Source: Oxydemutator sp963693105 (GTDB lineage: Bacteria > Pseudomonadota > Gammaproteobacteria > Poriferisulfidales > Oxydemutatoraceae). From it: 64,000 nt of DNA. The stretch lies in NCBI GenBank assembly GCA_963693105.1, contig OY843752.1, positions 558,001 through 622,000 on the forward strand, in the 5' to 3' direction. Below, in pieces: positions 26,310 to 34,330 of the stretch. A model generated the notes under the pieces. It had not been told where the DNA came from. It was given only the letters and a program-made list of their open reading frames with translations, and did no database searches. The position numbers and the translations under genes are program-made. Position 1 is the first letter of the stretch, and each line of letters opens with the position of its first letter.

Positions 26310-26345
26310 TGCCCTATATTTGCAGCCTCGGAATATAGGGCAATG
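26307..26345 (-). promoter_or_regulatory. hairpin spanning the rloA stop and rloB start
   Basis: CATTGCCCTATATT (26307-26320) and AATATAGGGCAATG (26332-26345) are perfect 14-bp complements around an 11-base loop. In the mRNA the rloB AUG and its weak AGGG site lie in the 3' arm and the rloA stop lies next to it. Ribosomes finishing rloA would open the stem, coupling rloB translation to rloA. Confidence 0.65.
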
Positions 26346-27573
26346 CCCCGTAGCGACCGGACAAGTACGCCGATTCCAGGTTGACAACGTCTTTACGCGG
26401 ACTGAAATCAGTCAAAGGATAAAGGCGCGTTGCCTGCTCATCGTCTTTCTCACAAAACCAGATTTGGTCGCGGCGCAGGATTTTCTGATTCAACATCGAA
26501 GTTTCATGGGTCGTAAAAATCAGTTGGGCATTGCCGGGGTTTGTCTCTCTATTATTGAATAACCCTATAAGAAACTTCACCAGTTCGGGATGCAGGTTAT
26601 CGTGCAACTCGTCTATACAAACTACATAGCCTTTTTGCAGACTGTCAAGAAACGGGCCCGCAAGAGTAAAGATTTTACGTGTTCCAGCGGACTCACCGTG
26701 TGTAATGTCGAACACAACATCTTTACCGCTCGAATCCTTATGAACAGTTTTTATCTCGTACACCACCTCTTTTTTAATTACTTTAAGAATCTCCTGTTTG
26801 AGCTCATCGGACATATCTTGAGGCAGTTCTTTCAGGCCAACAGGTGCTTTTTTGACATATATATTGTCAATTCCCAAGTCCGCTTTATTCAGGAAATCAA
26901 GAATTACTTCTTTGTCGCCTTCTTCACAGAGGGAAGCGCTAAAACCTGGAGACAAGCCGCCAATGCCGACGAGACGTAGAGTATTTTTGAACCAGTCATA
27001 GACAGGTTGCAACTGTTTGCTGTTGAGCTGAACCGCCGTGGAAAGAAACAGGGCATCATCACGGGTTGATTTTTGCCAGAGTTTCTTTTCTCCTTTCAGT
27101 GAAGCGCTGAACTCCCATTTGTACCCATTCTTTTCTCGTGTGCGACTAAACCAGCGCTGAGGGCGTTTTTCAGGGAAAGCAAAAAGCCACTCATTTACAA
27201 TATGTCTTGTTGTTACCGAGAAGCCATACTGATAGCGAATGCCCTCCGCCACAAAAACGACTGCAAATTCTGTGGGTTTACTGAGCGATTTAGGGTCCAG
27301 CTTGAACGAATCTGCTGGAATATAGTCTCTGTGCTGTTTCCTGGCGAAGGAATCCGAAACAATCGTTTGCATCGTGTCAAGAGCGCGAAGCAGATTGGTT
27401 TTACCCGATGCATTGGGGCCGTAAATTGCGGCTGAGGGCAATAACCTGACATTGGAAATACCGCTTTCAAAGGTATTGGAGTCTGCCAGTTCCCTGTTTT
27501 TGGACGCCACCATACTGAAAGTCTGCTCTTGTTTGATAGACCTGTAGTTGGCGACTTTGAATTCTATTAGCAT
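26314..27573 (-). CDS. rloA: RloA-family AAA ATPase (AbiLi-like)
   Basis: The product has 419 residues, an ABC/SMC-type ATPase of the AAA_15/OLD-like class. The N-terminal IEFKVANYRSIKQEQTFSMV strand is followed by Walker A GPNASGKT (52-59). The ABC-type signature region is near GESAGTRKIF. Walker B is VVCIDELHDNLHPELVKFL, and the downstream switch is IFTTHETSML. It would sense phage or DNA status and license RloB. A promoter lies just upstream. Confidence 0.88.
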   Translation of the reverse strand: MLIEFKVANYRSIKQEQTFSMVASKNRELADSNTFESGISNVRLLPSAAIYGPNASGKTNLLRALDTMQTIVSDSFARKQHRDYIPADSFKLDPKSLSKPTEFAVVFVAEGIRYQYGFSVTTRHIVNEWLFAFPEKRPQRWFSRTREKNGYKWEFSASLKGEKKLWQKSTRDDALFLSTAVQLNSKQLQPVYDWFKNTLRLVGIGGLSPGFSASLCEEGDKEVILDFLNKADLGIDNIYVKKAPVGLKELPQDMSDELKQEILKVIKKEVVYEIKTVHKDSSGKDVVFDITHGESAGTRKIFTLAGPFLDSLQKGYVVCIDELHDNLHPELVKFLIGLFNNRETNPGNAQLIFTTHETSMLNQKILRRDQIWFCEKDDEQATRLYPLTDFSPRKDVVNLESAYLSGRYGALPYIPRLQI

Positions 27574-27597
27574 GGTATCAACCTCATTTCAGCAAAG

Positions 27598-27626
27598 ATT
27601 ATGACAAATTCTGTTATATTTGTCCA
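27598..27626 (-). promoter_or_regulatory. promoter of rloAB
   Basis: On the minus strand TGGACA (27626-27621) and CATAAT (27603-27598) are separated by 17 bases, 24 bases before the rloA ATG. Confidence 0.55.
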
Positions 27627-27740
27627 TATAAAGTAGATGGCTATGTGGTTTAATGGCGTTTATTGACATATAGCGGGTTAACAGCCGAGCAGGGCTGGTA
27701 TGGGTTTTCCCATAAACTACCGCTGAGAAATTTTGTCACG

Positions 27741-28985
27741 ATGATTGGATTCTTTAAAAAACTGCTTGGGCTGGTGCTGGTTGTGGTGCTGCTTTGCAGC
27801 GGCGGGGTTGCGGTGTTTGTGTACACGTTCAATCCGAACGACTACAAGGAGGAAATCTCGGAGTATGTCGCCGGTGAAACCGGGCGGGCCTTGACGATGA
27901 GCGGCGACATCGAGTTGTCGCTTTGGCCGGACATCGGGCTGGACCTCGGCGGCGTGGCGTTGGCCGATGCGCGCGGTTTCGGCGGCAAGCCCTTTCTTGC
28001 AGTGGAGCAGGCGAAACTGGTTGTCAGGTTGCTGCCGCTGTTGTCCGGCGAAGTGCGGGTTGCGGGCGTGGCGCTGAAGGGCGCGCATCTCAAACTGGTG
28101 CAAAACCGCAACGGCGTCAACAACTGGGACGATTTGATGAAGTCACCGCGCGCGAATCAGCGCACGGGCCGCGAGAAACCCGCGAGCGGGAAGGGCGCCG
28201 CCGGGGGCGTGCTTTTGCTGGCGGCGCTGGGACAGATTGAGATGGAAGATGTTTCCGTCGCGTGGAAAGATGACCGCAACAACGATTCCTGGAACGTGCG
28301 TATGCGCCGCTTCGAGACCGGTGTGTGGTCGGACTTCGAGACGCGCCTGCAACTGAAAGACCTGGCCGCGGTGTTCGACGTGAACGGCAGCATGGGCGGC
28401 GTGACGGACGGCATGAACCTGCGCGGCGTCACGCTGCGCTCCACGCGGTTGTCCATGGAGCTGGGCGGCGACCGCACCGCGATGCAATCGCTGGACGGCG
28501 ACATTGCGCTGGAATTGGAAGACGGGCGTTTCCGCAGCGCCCGCGGCGGCGCGTTTCTGACGACCCTCGAAAACGTCGCCGCGTTTTTGCAAGGGCGTCC
28601 GCCCGCGGTGAGCGATGATGCGCTGGTCATCGAGTCCGTGCGCGCGACGCTGACGCTGGAGCGCAGTGTCGGGCGCAACGATGATCTGGCCGCCGAACTG
28701 CCGCTGTTCGACGTCACCGGCGAAGGCCAACTCGACTTCGCACGCGAGTACGCCGACTACACACTGCACCTGAAACTCAAGGGCACCGACCAGCGCATTC
28801 CGGTCCGGGTAACCGGCCATTTCGACAACCTGGAGTACGATGTCTCCATGCCCGGCTTTGTCGAGAAGATTCGCGAACTCGGCGAAAAGGCGGGGGAAAA
28901 GATAAAGAAGGGGTTGGAGCGCGCACCGGAAAAAGCGCAAAAACTGCTCGACAAGACCATAGAAAATTTGAAACTGCCATTCTGA
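27741..28985 (+). CDS. AsmA-family inner-membrane protein
   Basis: The product has 414 residues. An N-terminal signal-anchor (about 5-28) is followed by an AsmA N-domain with the typical TGRALTMSGDIELSLWPDIGLDLGGVALADARGFG and a C-terminal AsmA repeat region ending in a basic coiled tail. AsmA-like proteins are periplasmic beta-groove proteins tied to lipid transport and outer-membrane assembly. At 414 residues it is shorter than E. coli AsmA (about 600), suggesting a short groove. ATG 27741 is chosen at the start of the anchor. It precedes coaBC. Confidence 0.85.
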   Translation: MIGFFKKLLGLVLVVVLLCSGGVAVFVYTFNPNDYKEEISEYVAGETGRALTMSGDIELSLWPDIGLDLGGVALADARGFGGKPFLAVEQAKLVVRLLPLLSGEVRVAGVALKGAHLKLVQNRNGVNNWDDLMKSPRANQRTGREKPASGKGAAGGVLLLAALGQIEMEDVSVAWKDDRNNDSWNVRMRRFETGVWSDFETRLQLKDLAAVFDVNGSMGGVTDGMNLRGVTLRSTRLSMELGGDRTAMQSLDGDIALELEDGRFRSARGGAFLTTLENVAAFLQGRPPAVSDDALVIESVRATLTLERSVGRNDDLAAELPLFDVTGEGQLDFAREYADYTLHLKLKGTDQRIPVRVTGHFDNLEYDVSMPGFVEKIRELGEKAGEKIKKGLERAPEKAQKLLDKTIENLKLPF

Positions 28986-29005
28986 CTCGATACACTGTTC
29001 ACATC

Positions 29006-30277
29006 ATGGCCGCCCCACTGCAAAACCCGCCCCGCAAGAACGTGCTGCTGGGCGTCACCGGCAGCATCGCCGCGTATAAAAGCGCCATTCTGGTGCGCGA
29101 ATTGCGCCGTCTCGGCTGCGAGGTGCGCATCGTGATGACCGCCTCGGCGCGCGCCTTCATCACCGAACTGACACTGCACAGCCTCGCCGGCAGGCCGGTC
29201 GAAAGCGACGCCTTCGACGACCGCAGCGGCAGTGGCATGAAGCACATTGACCTCGCGCAATGGGCCGACCTGGTACTCATCGCGCCGGCCAGCGCCAACG
29301 CGCTCGCGAAACTCGCGCACGGCATCGCCGACGATTTGCTGTCCATGGTCTGCCTCGCGGCGCGCAGCCCGGTCGCGGTCGCGCCGGCGATGAACCGGCA
29401 GATGTGGGAGCATCCGGCGACGCGCGCCAACATCGCCGAATTGCGCGCGCGCGACGTGCTGATCTGGGGGCCGGCGTCCGGCGACCAGGCCTGCGGCGAC
29501 CTCGGCGAGGGCCGCATGATCGAGCCGCACGAAATCGTCTCGCAGTTGCAGGCGTTGCTGGGCGAGCGCGCGTTGCGCGGACACAAGGTCGTGGTCACGG
29601 CCGGGCCGACGCGCGAGGCGATAGACCCGGTGCGCTGCCTGACCAACCACAGTTCCGGGCGCATGGGTTTTGCGATGGCGCGCGCGGCGCGCAATCTGGG
29701 CGCCGATGTCGTGCTGATTGCAGGCCCGGTGTCGCTGCCGACGCCCGGCGCGGTGACGCGCGTGGACGTGGTCTCGGCGCGGGACATGGCCGGGGCGGTG
29801 CGCCGGCAGCTCGAAGACGCCGACCTGTTCATCGCCTGCGCCGCGGTCAGCGACTTTCGCCCGGCGCAAACGCAGCCGCGCAAGATCAAGAAAGCCGCAA
29901 GCCAGCCGTCGTCCGCGCCGGCGCCGCTGGAACTGGTCGCCACCGAAGACATTCTGGAGGCCGCCAGCCAACGTCATCCGGGGTTGTTTCTGGTCGGCTT
30001 TGCCGCCGAGACCGACTCGGTCGAGGCCAACGCCAAGGCCAAACTGCTGCGCAAGAAACTCGACATGATCGTCGCCAACCGCGTCGGCGCCGGCGAGCCG
30101 TACGGCTTTGACAGCGAGGACAACGCGGTGGACGTGTACTGGCGCGGCGGCGGCGCCGGCCATTTCGGGCCTTGCTCCAAAACCGAACTGGCAACGCGGC
30201 TGATGCAATGCGTGGTCGAGCGCTACCAACGCCGCGAACAAGACGCGCAAACGCGTGAACAAAGCGGTACAGGTTAA
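29006..30277 (+). CDS. coaBC: bifunctional phosphopantothenoylcysteine decarboxylase/synthetase
   Basis: Makes and decarboxylates phosphopantothenoylcysteine for coenzyme A. It has 423 residues. The N-terminal flavin CoaC domain has GVTGSIAAYK, MKHIDLAQWADLVLIAPASA with the catalytic His, and APAMNRQMW. The C-terminal CoaB domain has AGPTREAIDPVRCLTNHSSG and the KKLDMIVANRV segment. It overlaps dut by 23 bases. Heads the coaBC-dut-algC-argB cluster found in pseudomonads. Confidence 0.96.
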   Translation: MAAPLQNPPRKNVLLGVTGSIAAYKSAILVRELRRLGCEVRIVMTASARAFITELTLHSLAGRPVESDAFDDRSGSGMKHIDLAQWADLVLIAPASANALAKLAHGIADDLLSMVCLAARSPVAVAPAMNRQMWEHPATRANIAELRARDVLIWGPASGDQACGDLGEGRMIEPHEIVSQLQALLGERALRGHKVVVTAGPTREAIDPVRCLTNHSSGRMGFAMARAARNLGADVVLIAGPVSLPTPGAVTRVDVVSARDMAGAVRRQLEDADLFIACAAVSDFRPAQTQPRKIKKAASQPSSAPAPLELVATEDILEAASQRHPGLFLVGFAAETDSVEANAKAKLLRKKLDMIVANRVGAGEPYGFDSEDNAVDVYWRGGGAGHFGPCSKTELATRLMQCVVERYQRREQDAQTREQSGTG

Positions 30278-30713
30278 AATTCTGGATTCGCGCATTGGGC
30301 GCGACTTTCCGTTGCCGGAATACGCGACGGCGGGCGCCGCCGGCGTGGATCTTCGCGCCTGCCTCGACGCGCAGATGACGCTTGCCGCCGGCGCCGTCGA
30401 GTTGATTCCGACCGGCATCGCCATCCACATCGCCGACCCGCAATACGCCGCGGTCATCTTGCCGCGTTCCGGGCTTGGGCACAAACACGGCATCGTGCTC
30501 GGCAACCTCGTCGGGTTGATAGACTCCGACTACCAGGGGCAGCTGATGGTCTCGTGCTGGAACCGGGGCACGCAGGTGTACCGGATTGAGCCGGGCGAGC
30601 GCATCGCGCAGATGGTGTTTGTGCCGACGGCGCGCATCGGCTTCGAAGTGGTCGAGGACTTCGAGCAAAGCACGCGCGGCAACGGCGGTTTCGGACACTC
30701 GGGCAGGCACTGA
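30255..30713 (+). CDS. dut: dUTP diphosphatase
   Basis: Trimeric dUTPase that keeps uracil out of DNA and feeds dTMP synthesis. It has 152 residues. All five motifs are present: AAGVDLRA, PRSGLGHKHGI, GNLVGLIDSDYQG, RIAQMVFVP and the C-terminal RGNGGFGHSGRH. GTG 30255 lies inside coaBC, a coupling typical for this pair. Confidence 0.96.
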   Translation: MNKAVQVKILDSRIGRDFPLPEYATAGAAGVDLRACLDAQMTLAAGAVELIPTGIAIHIADPQYAAVILPRSGLGHKHGIVLGNLVGLIDSDYQGQLMVSCWNRGTQVYRIEPGERIAQMVFVPTARIGFEVVEDFEQSTRGNGGFGHSGRH

Positions 30714-30719
30714 CTTGCC

Positions 30720-32105
30720 GTGCGGATTGCAGGCGACATCTTTCGCGCCTACGACGTGCGCGGCATCGTGGACGAGCAGCTTGGCGAAGCGGCGATGCAT
30801 GCCATAGGCCGCGCCGTGGCGACAGGCCACCCCGGCCTGCCCGGCATGGCCGTCGGTTACGACGGACGGCTGTCGAGCGAGCGGCTGGCCGGCGCATTGT
30901 GCACCGGCCTGCGCGCATCGGGCGTGGATGTGGTCGAGATCGGCCAGGCGCCGACGCCGCTTTTGTATTACGCCGCGCACGAGTTGTGCGAAGGCTCCGG
31001 CCTGATGGTGACCGGCAGCCACAACCCGCCCGAATACAACGGCGTCAAGATGATGATAGGCGGGCACACGCTGGCCGGCGACGACATCCAGCAAATCCGC
31101 GCCACAATCGAGGCCGGGCATTTTTGCGAAGGGCAAGGCGGCGCCCGGCGGTGCGAAGTGCTGAACGATTACGTCGCGCGCATCGCCGAAGACGTGCGCC
31201 CGGCGCGGCGTTTGCGCATTGCGGTGGACAGCGGCAACGGCGCCGCCGGGCCGGTTGCAAAAGCGTTGTTTGCGCGCCTGGATTGCGAACTGACCTGTCT
31301 TTATTGCGACGTGGACGGGCGCTTTCCGAACCACCACCCGAACCCCAGCGTCGAGGAAAACCTGGCCGTGCTGCAAAACACGGTGCGCGACGACGGGTTG
31401 GACATCGGCTTTGCCTTCGACGGCGACGGCGACCGCCTGGGCGTGGTGGACGAGCGCGGCGAAGTCATCTGGCCCGACCGGCAGATGATGATTTACGCCA
31501 GGGATGTGCTGCGCCGCCACCCCGGCGCCTCGGTGATTTACGATGTCAAGTCGTCGCGCCATCTGCCGCAGATGGTCGAGCAGTGCGGCGGCAAACCGTA
31601 TATGAGCCGCACCGGGCACTCGTTTATCAAATCGATGCTGAAGGAGAAAGACGCGCTGCTGGCCGGCGAGATGAGCGGGCATATTTTTTTCAGGGACCGC
31701 TGGTACGGTTTCGACGACGGCCTCTACGCCGCCGCGCGCCTGCTGGAGATTGTCGCCGCCGACGGGCGCCGCTGCAGCGAGATATTCGGCGAGTTGCCGC
31801 AAGCGTTCGGCACGCCGGAAATCAACATCCCCTTCGAGCGCGAAGGGCGCCAGCATGACTTCATGCGGCGTTTCGCGCAGAATACCCCGCGCTTTACCGA
31901 TGCCGGTGTCGGCGGGCGCGTCAATCTGACCGACGGCGTGCGCGTGGAGTTTGACGACGGCTGGGGACTGGTGCGGGCGTCGAACACGACGCCGTGCCTG
32001 GTGGCGCGTTTCGAGGCCGAGAGCGAGCCGCGGCTGCGCGAATTGCAGCGGCTGTTTCGTGACGAGTTGCTGCGAGTCGAGCCGGCGCTGGACATTCCGT
32101 TCTGA
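30720..32105 (+). CDS. algC: phosphomannomutase/phosphoglucomutase
   Basis: Interconverts hexose 1- and 6-phosphates for LPS and exopolysaccharide precursors. It has 461 residues of the alpha-D-phosphohexomutase fold. The phosphoserine loop is VTGSHNPPEYNGVK, the Mg-binding loop is FDGDGDRLGVVDE, the sugar loop is GEMSGHIFF, and the phosphate-binding loop is RASNTTPCLVARFEAES. GTG 30720 follows dut by six bases. Confidence 0.94.
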   Translation: MRIAGDIFRAYDVRGIVDEQLGEAAMHAIGRAVATGHPGLPGMAVGYDGRLSSERLAGALCTGLRASGVDVVEIGQAPTPLLYYAAHELCEGSGLMVTGSHNPPEYNGVKMMIGGHTLAGDDIQQIRATIEAGHFCEGQGGARRCEVLNDYVARIAEDVRPARRLRIAVDSGNGAAGPVAKALFARLDCELTCLYCDVDGRFPNHHPNPSVEENLAVLQNTVRDDGLDIGFAFDGDGDRLGVVDERGEVIWPDRQMMIYARDVLRRHPGASVIYDVKSSRHLPQMVEQCGGKPYMSRTGHSFIKSMLKEKDALLAGEMSGHIFFRDRWYGFDDGLYAAARLLEIVAADGRRCSEIFGELPQAFGTPEINIPFEREGRQHDFMRRFAQNTPRFTDAGVGGRVNLTDGVRVEFDDGWGLVRASNTTPCLVARFEAESEPRLRELQRLFRDELLRVEPALDIPF

Positions 32106-32121
32106 CAGGACGGCTTGAGCG

Positions 32122-32970
32122 ATGAAAGAACCGAAGCAGAGAGTCAGGATACTGAGCGAGGCGCTGCCTTACATACAGCGTTTTCGCGACAGCATCATCG
32201 TGATCAAGTACGGCGGCAACGCGATGACCGACGACCAGTTGCGCCACGGCTTTGCCAGGGATGTCGTGCTGCTGAAAGCGGTGGGCATGAACCCGGTGAT
32301 TGTGCACGGCGGCGGCCCGCACATCTCGCAACGTCTGAAGCAGGCCGGCATTGAGACGCGCTTTGTGGACGGTATGCGCGTGACCGACGGCGAGGCCATG
32401 CGCGTGGTCGGGGAGACGCTGACCGAAGTCAACCGCGGCATCGTGGATTCGATTGTTGCACATGGCGGCGAGGCCCATGGTTTTGTCGGCGGCGAGGACA
32501 ACGTCATCGTCGCGCGCAAACTGGCGCATGCGGGCGGCGGCGACCTCGGCCAGGTGGGCGAGGTGGCGGAGGTGAGTTACCGGCTGGCGAACTTCGCCCA
32601 TCGTCAATCCGCCGTGCCGGTGGTCGCGCCGATTGGCCTCGGCGCCGACGGGCTGGCCTACAACATCAACGCCGACCTCGCCGCGAACGGCATCGCCGCC
32701 TATCTGAAGGCGGAGAAGTTAATCCTGCTGACGAACACGGCCGGGCTGCTGGACACCGAAGGCAAACTGATTTCCGAAACCACCTGGAGCCAGGTCGAGA
32801 AACTGGTGAAGCAGGGCGTGATTCACGGCGGCATGGTGCCGAAAGTGACTTGTGCGTTTGACAGCGTGCGCGCGGGGGTTCACTCGGCGCATATTATTGA
32901 CGGGCGGGTGGAGCATGCGCTGCTGCTGGAGTTGCTGACGAATGAAGGGGTGGGGACGATGATTCGGTGA
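32122..32970 (+). CDS. argB: acetylglutamate kinase
   Basis: Phosphorylates N-acetylglutamate in arginine synthesis. It has 282 residues. The ATP and substrate loops are IVIKYGGNAM and IVHGGGPHIS; the N-acetylglutamate-binding segment is AYNINADLAANGIAAYLKAEK, and the C-terminal GGMVPKVTCAF is present. Last gene of the coaBC cluster before the AT-rich island. Confidence 0.96.
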   Translation: MKEPKQRVRILSEALPYIQRFRDSIIVIKYGGNAMTDDQLRHGFARDVVLLKAVGMNPVIVHGGGPHISQRLKQAGIETRFVDGMRVTDGEAMRVVGETLTEVNRGIVDSIVAHGGEAHGFVGGEDNVIVARKLAHAGGGDLGQVGEVAEVSYRLANFAHRQSAVPVVAPIGLGADGLAYNINADLAANGIAAYLKAEKLILLTNTAGLLDTEGKLISETTWSQVEKLVKQGVIHGGMVPKVTCAFDSVRAGVHSAHIIDGRVEHALLLELLTNEGVGTMIR

Positions 32971-32976
32971 GGGGTG

Positions 32977-32991
32977 GCGCGCAAAGCGCGC
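32977..32991 (+). terminator. GC stem-loop after argB
   Basis: GCGCGC-AAA-GCGCGC forms a compact hairpin seven bases after the argB stop. Only a weak T-rich stretch follows, so termination may be partial. It sits exactly where GC content drops into the island. Confidence 0.4.
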
Positions 32992-33024
32992 TCATTTGTC
33001 AAGTTTTTCTCTCAGCCGATTGTA

Positions 33025-33030
33025 TATAAT
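33025..33030 (+). promoter_or_regulatory. -10 element of the nurA-herA operon
   Basis: A consensus TATAAT ends 10 bases before the ATG at 33041, so the transcript would be almost leaderless. TTGTCA at 32996 is too far (23 bases) to be a normal -35. Confidence 0.4.
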
Positions 33031-33040
33031 CCCTCTCACT

Positions 33041-34330
33041 ATGTCGCTTGAAAGTCAGTTCACACCTATTTTGAAGAAATGTCTCCGGAATGGAGAGGAT
33101 TATCGGAATAGCCCACCTAAAGGTCCGCCCTTGGACTACCCTGTCCTGTCGCAAGAGGACTTGGATCCTCTTTCCCACACGGAGCACGGAGAGGATTTTT
33201 CCTCGGAGCCAGAAAATAAAGTGTACTCCAAGATTGAAGTCCTTGAGATGCCGCCAGAACCTGTAAATATTCCTATTCCGAGCGTGGCGGAACTAGCTGA
33301 TACCCATGTGTGTGGCATTGATGGAAGCAACCAACGCGTGGAGCGTGGGGGATTTCATTTTATCCTCTGCCGCGCTGCGATGGTGGCTTTCCGCTATTCG
33401 GAGACTGCCCAGAAGCCTTACTTTTACCGACTTCAAAAAGACGCCACAGCAATAGTATGGGTGGATGGCAACATCTTCGAGAATCAGATTCTTCTGAATA
33501 CTTATCTACAAGAATCTGACGGAAACACGGACAATAAAGACATTCTCCCGCAACTAGAAAAAAACATCGAGAAGCCCTTGATGTATCGTTATAGTGTGCA
33601 AAGAAATCGACCGGGGTCATATGCGCTTGGTGTTGCAGTGAAAATTATGCAGGGTCTGGAATTGTTGTGTATCCGAGAGACACCCTTGGGGGCAGGGAGG
33701 GTTGTTTGTATAAAAGACGGCCCACTTTTTTCAACCAGCACTACACCACGTGATGTCCTAAACGGGTTGAGTCCGCTTTTTCATGGTGATTGGAATAAGA
33801 ACTGTACCTATGTTGCGTGTTCGAAAAGAGTACGTGATTCTGTCCTCCTTTTGGAAGCGTTACGCCATGAGAGATTCGGGAAAACTCTGCGGGATATTTG
33901 GTTCCCGGAACAAAACATTCTGGATAGCACTCTCAAGGAGCTACCCTCTGACTCTGTGCTTTTACCGCGTGTGTTGAACCCCGGTCAGCGGACTCCATTG
34001 ATGGCGGCAGTCCCAACGGCTAGAAACGTGGTTGTGAAAGAGAATGAGAGTCTTGAGCCACTATCGTGCTACTATTTGAGTCGGTCCCGTCCGCACACCT
34101 ACGTGCGCTTAGAAATTCCTCGATTCATGTGGGAAAGGGATAAAGCTTCGGTGGAATACGCCATTAAAATTACCGCTTGGCAGCATGAGCTTGGCCGTAC
34201 TGCGCCGCTTGTTTTGAATATGGCGGATGAGCAATGTGATATCTCTAACGAGAGAAGAATACTTGAATGGCGGACGGATGCAGCGCTACAAGGAAAAAAA
34301 TTAGATTTGTTACAGGACTACCATGGCTGA
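33041..34330 (+). CDS. NurA-domain nuclease
   Basis: The product has 429 residues. The first NurA metal motif is visible as VCGIDGSNQRVERG (about 88-102) and the second as RVVCIKDGPLFS (about 225-237); these Asp residues bind Mn in the RNase H-like NurA fold. NurA is a 5'-3' nuclease that works with the HerA motor, whose gene starts inside this one (ATG at 34323). Homologues in bacteria occur in defence islands. ATG 33041 is chosen over the TTG at 32996 because it is the first normal start after the -10 box. Confidence 0.75.
   Translation: MSLESQFTPILKKCLRNGEDYRNSPPKGPPLDYPVLSQEDLDPLSHTEHGEDFSSEPENKVYSKIEVLEMPPEPVNIPIPSVAELADTHVCGIDGSNQRVERGGFHFILCRAAMVAFRYSETAQKPYFYRLQKDATAIVWVDGNIFENQILLNTYLQESDGNTDNKDILPQLEKNIEKPLMYRYSVQRNRPGSYALGVAVKIMQGLELLCIRETPLGAGRVVCIKDGPLFSTSTTPRDVLNGLSPLFHGDWNKNCTYVACSKRVRDSVLLLEALRHERFGKTLRDIWFPEQNILDSTLKELPSDSVLLPRVLNPGQRTPLMAAVPTARNVVVKENESLEPLSCYYLSRSRPHTYVRLEIPRFMWERDKASVEYAIKITAWQHELGRTAPLVLNMADEQCDISNERRILEWRTDAALQGKKLDLLQDYHG

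Noticed and set aside
29886..31856. A 656-residue minus-strand open frame
   Set aside because: Antisense to coaBC, dut and algC, which all have complete motifs on the plus strand.
32971..33040. Direct repeats or an attachment site at the island border
   Set aside because: No matching sequence was found at the right border near 44830-44860 or 46960-47000 by eye; a computed repeat search would be needed.
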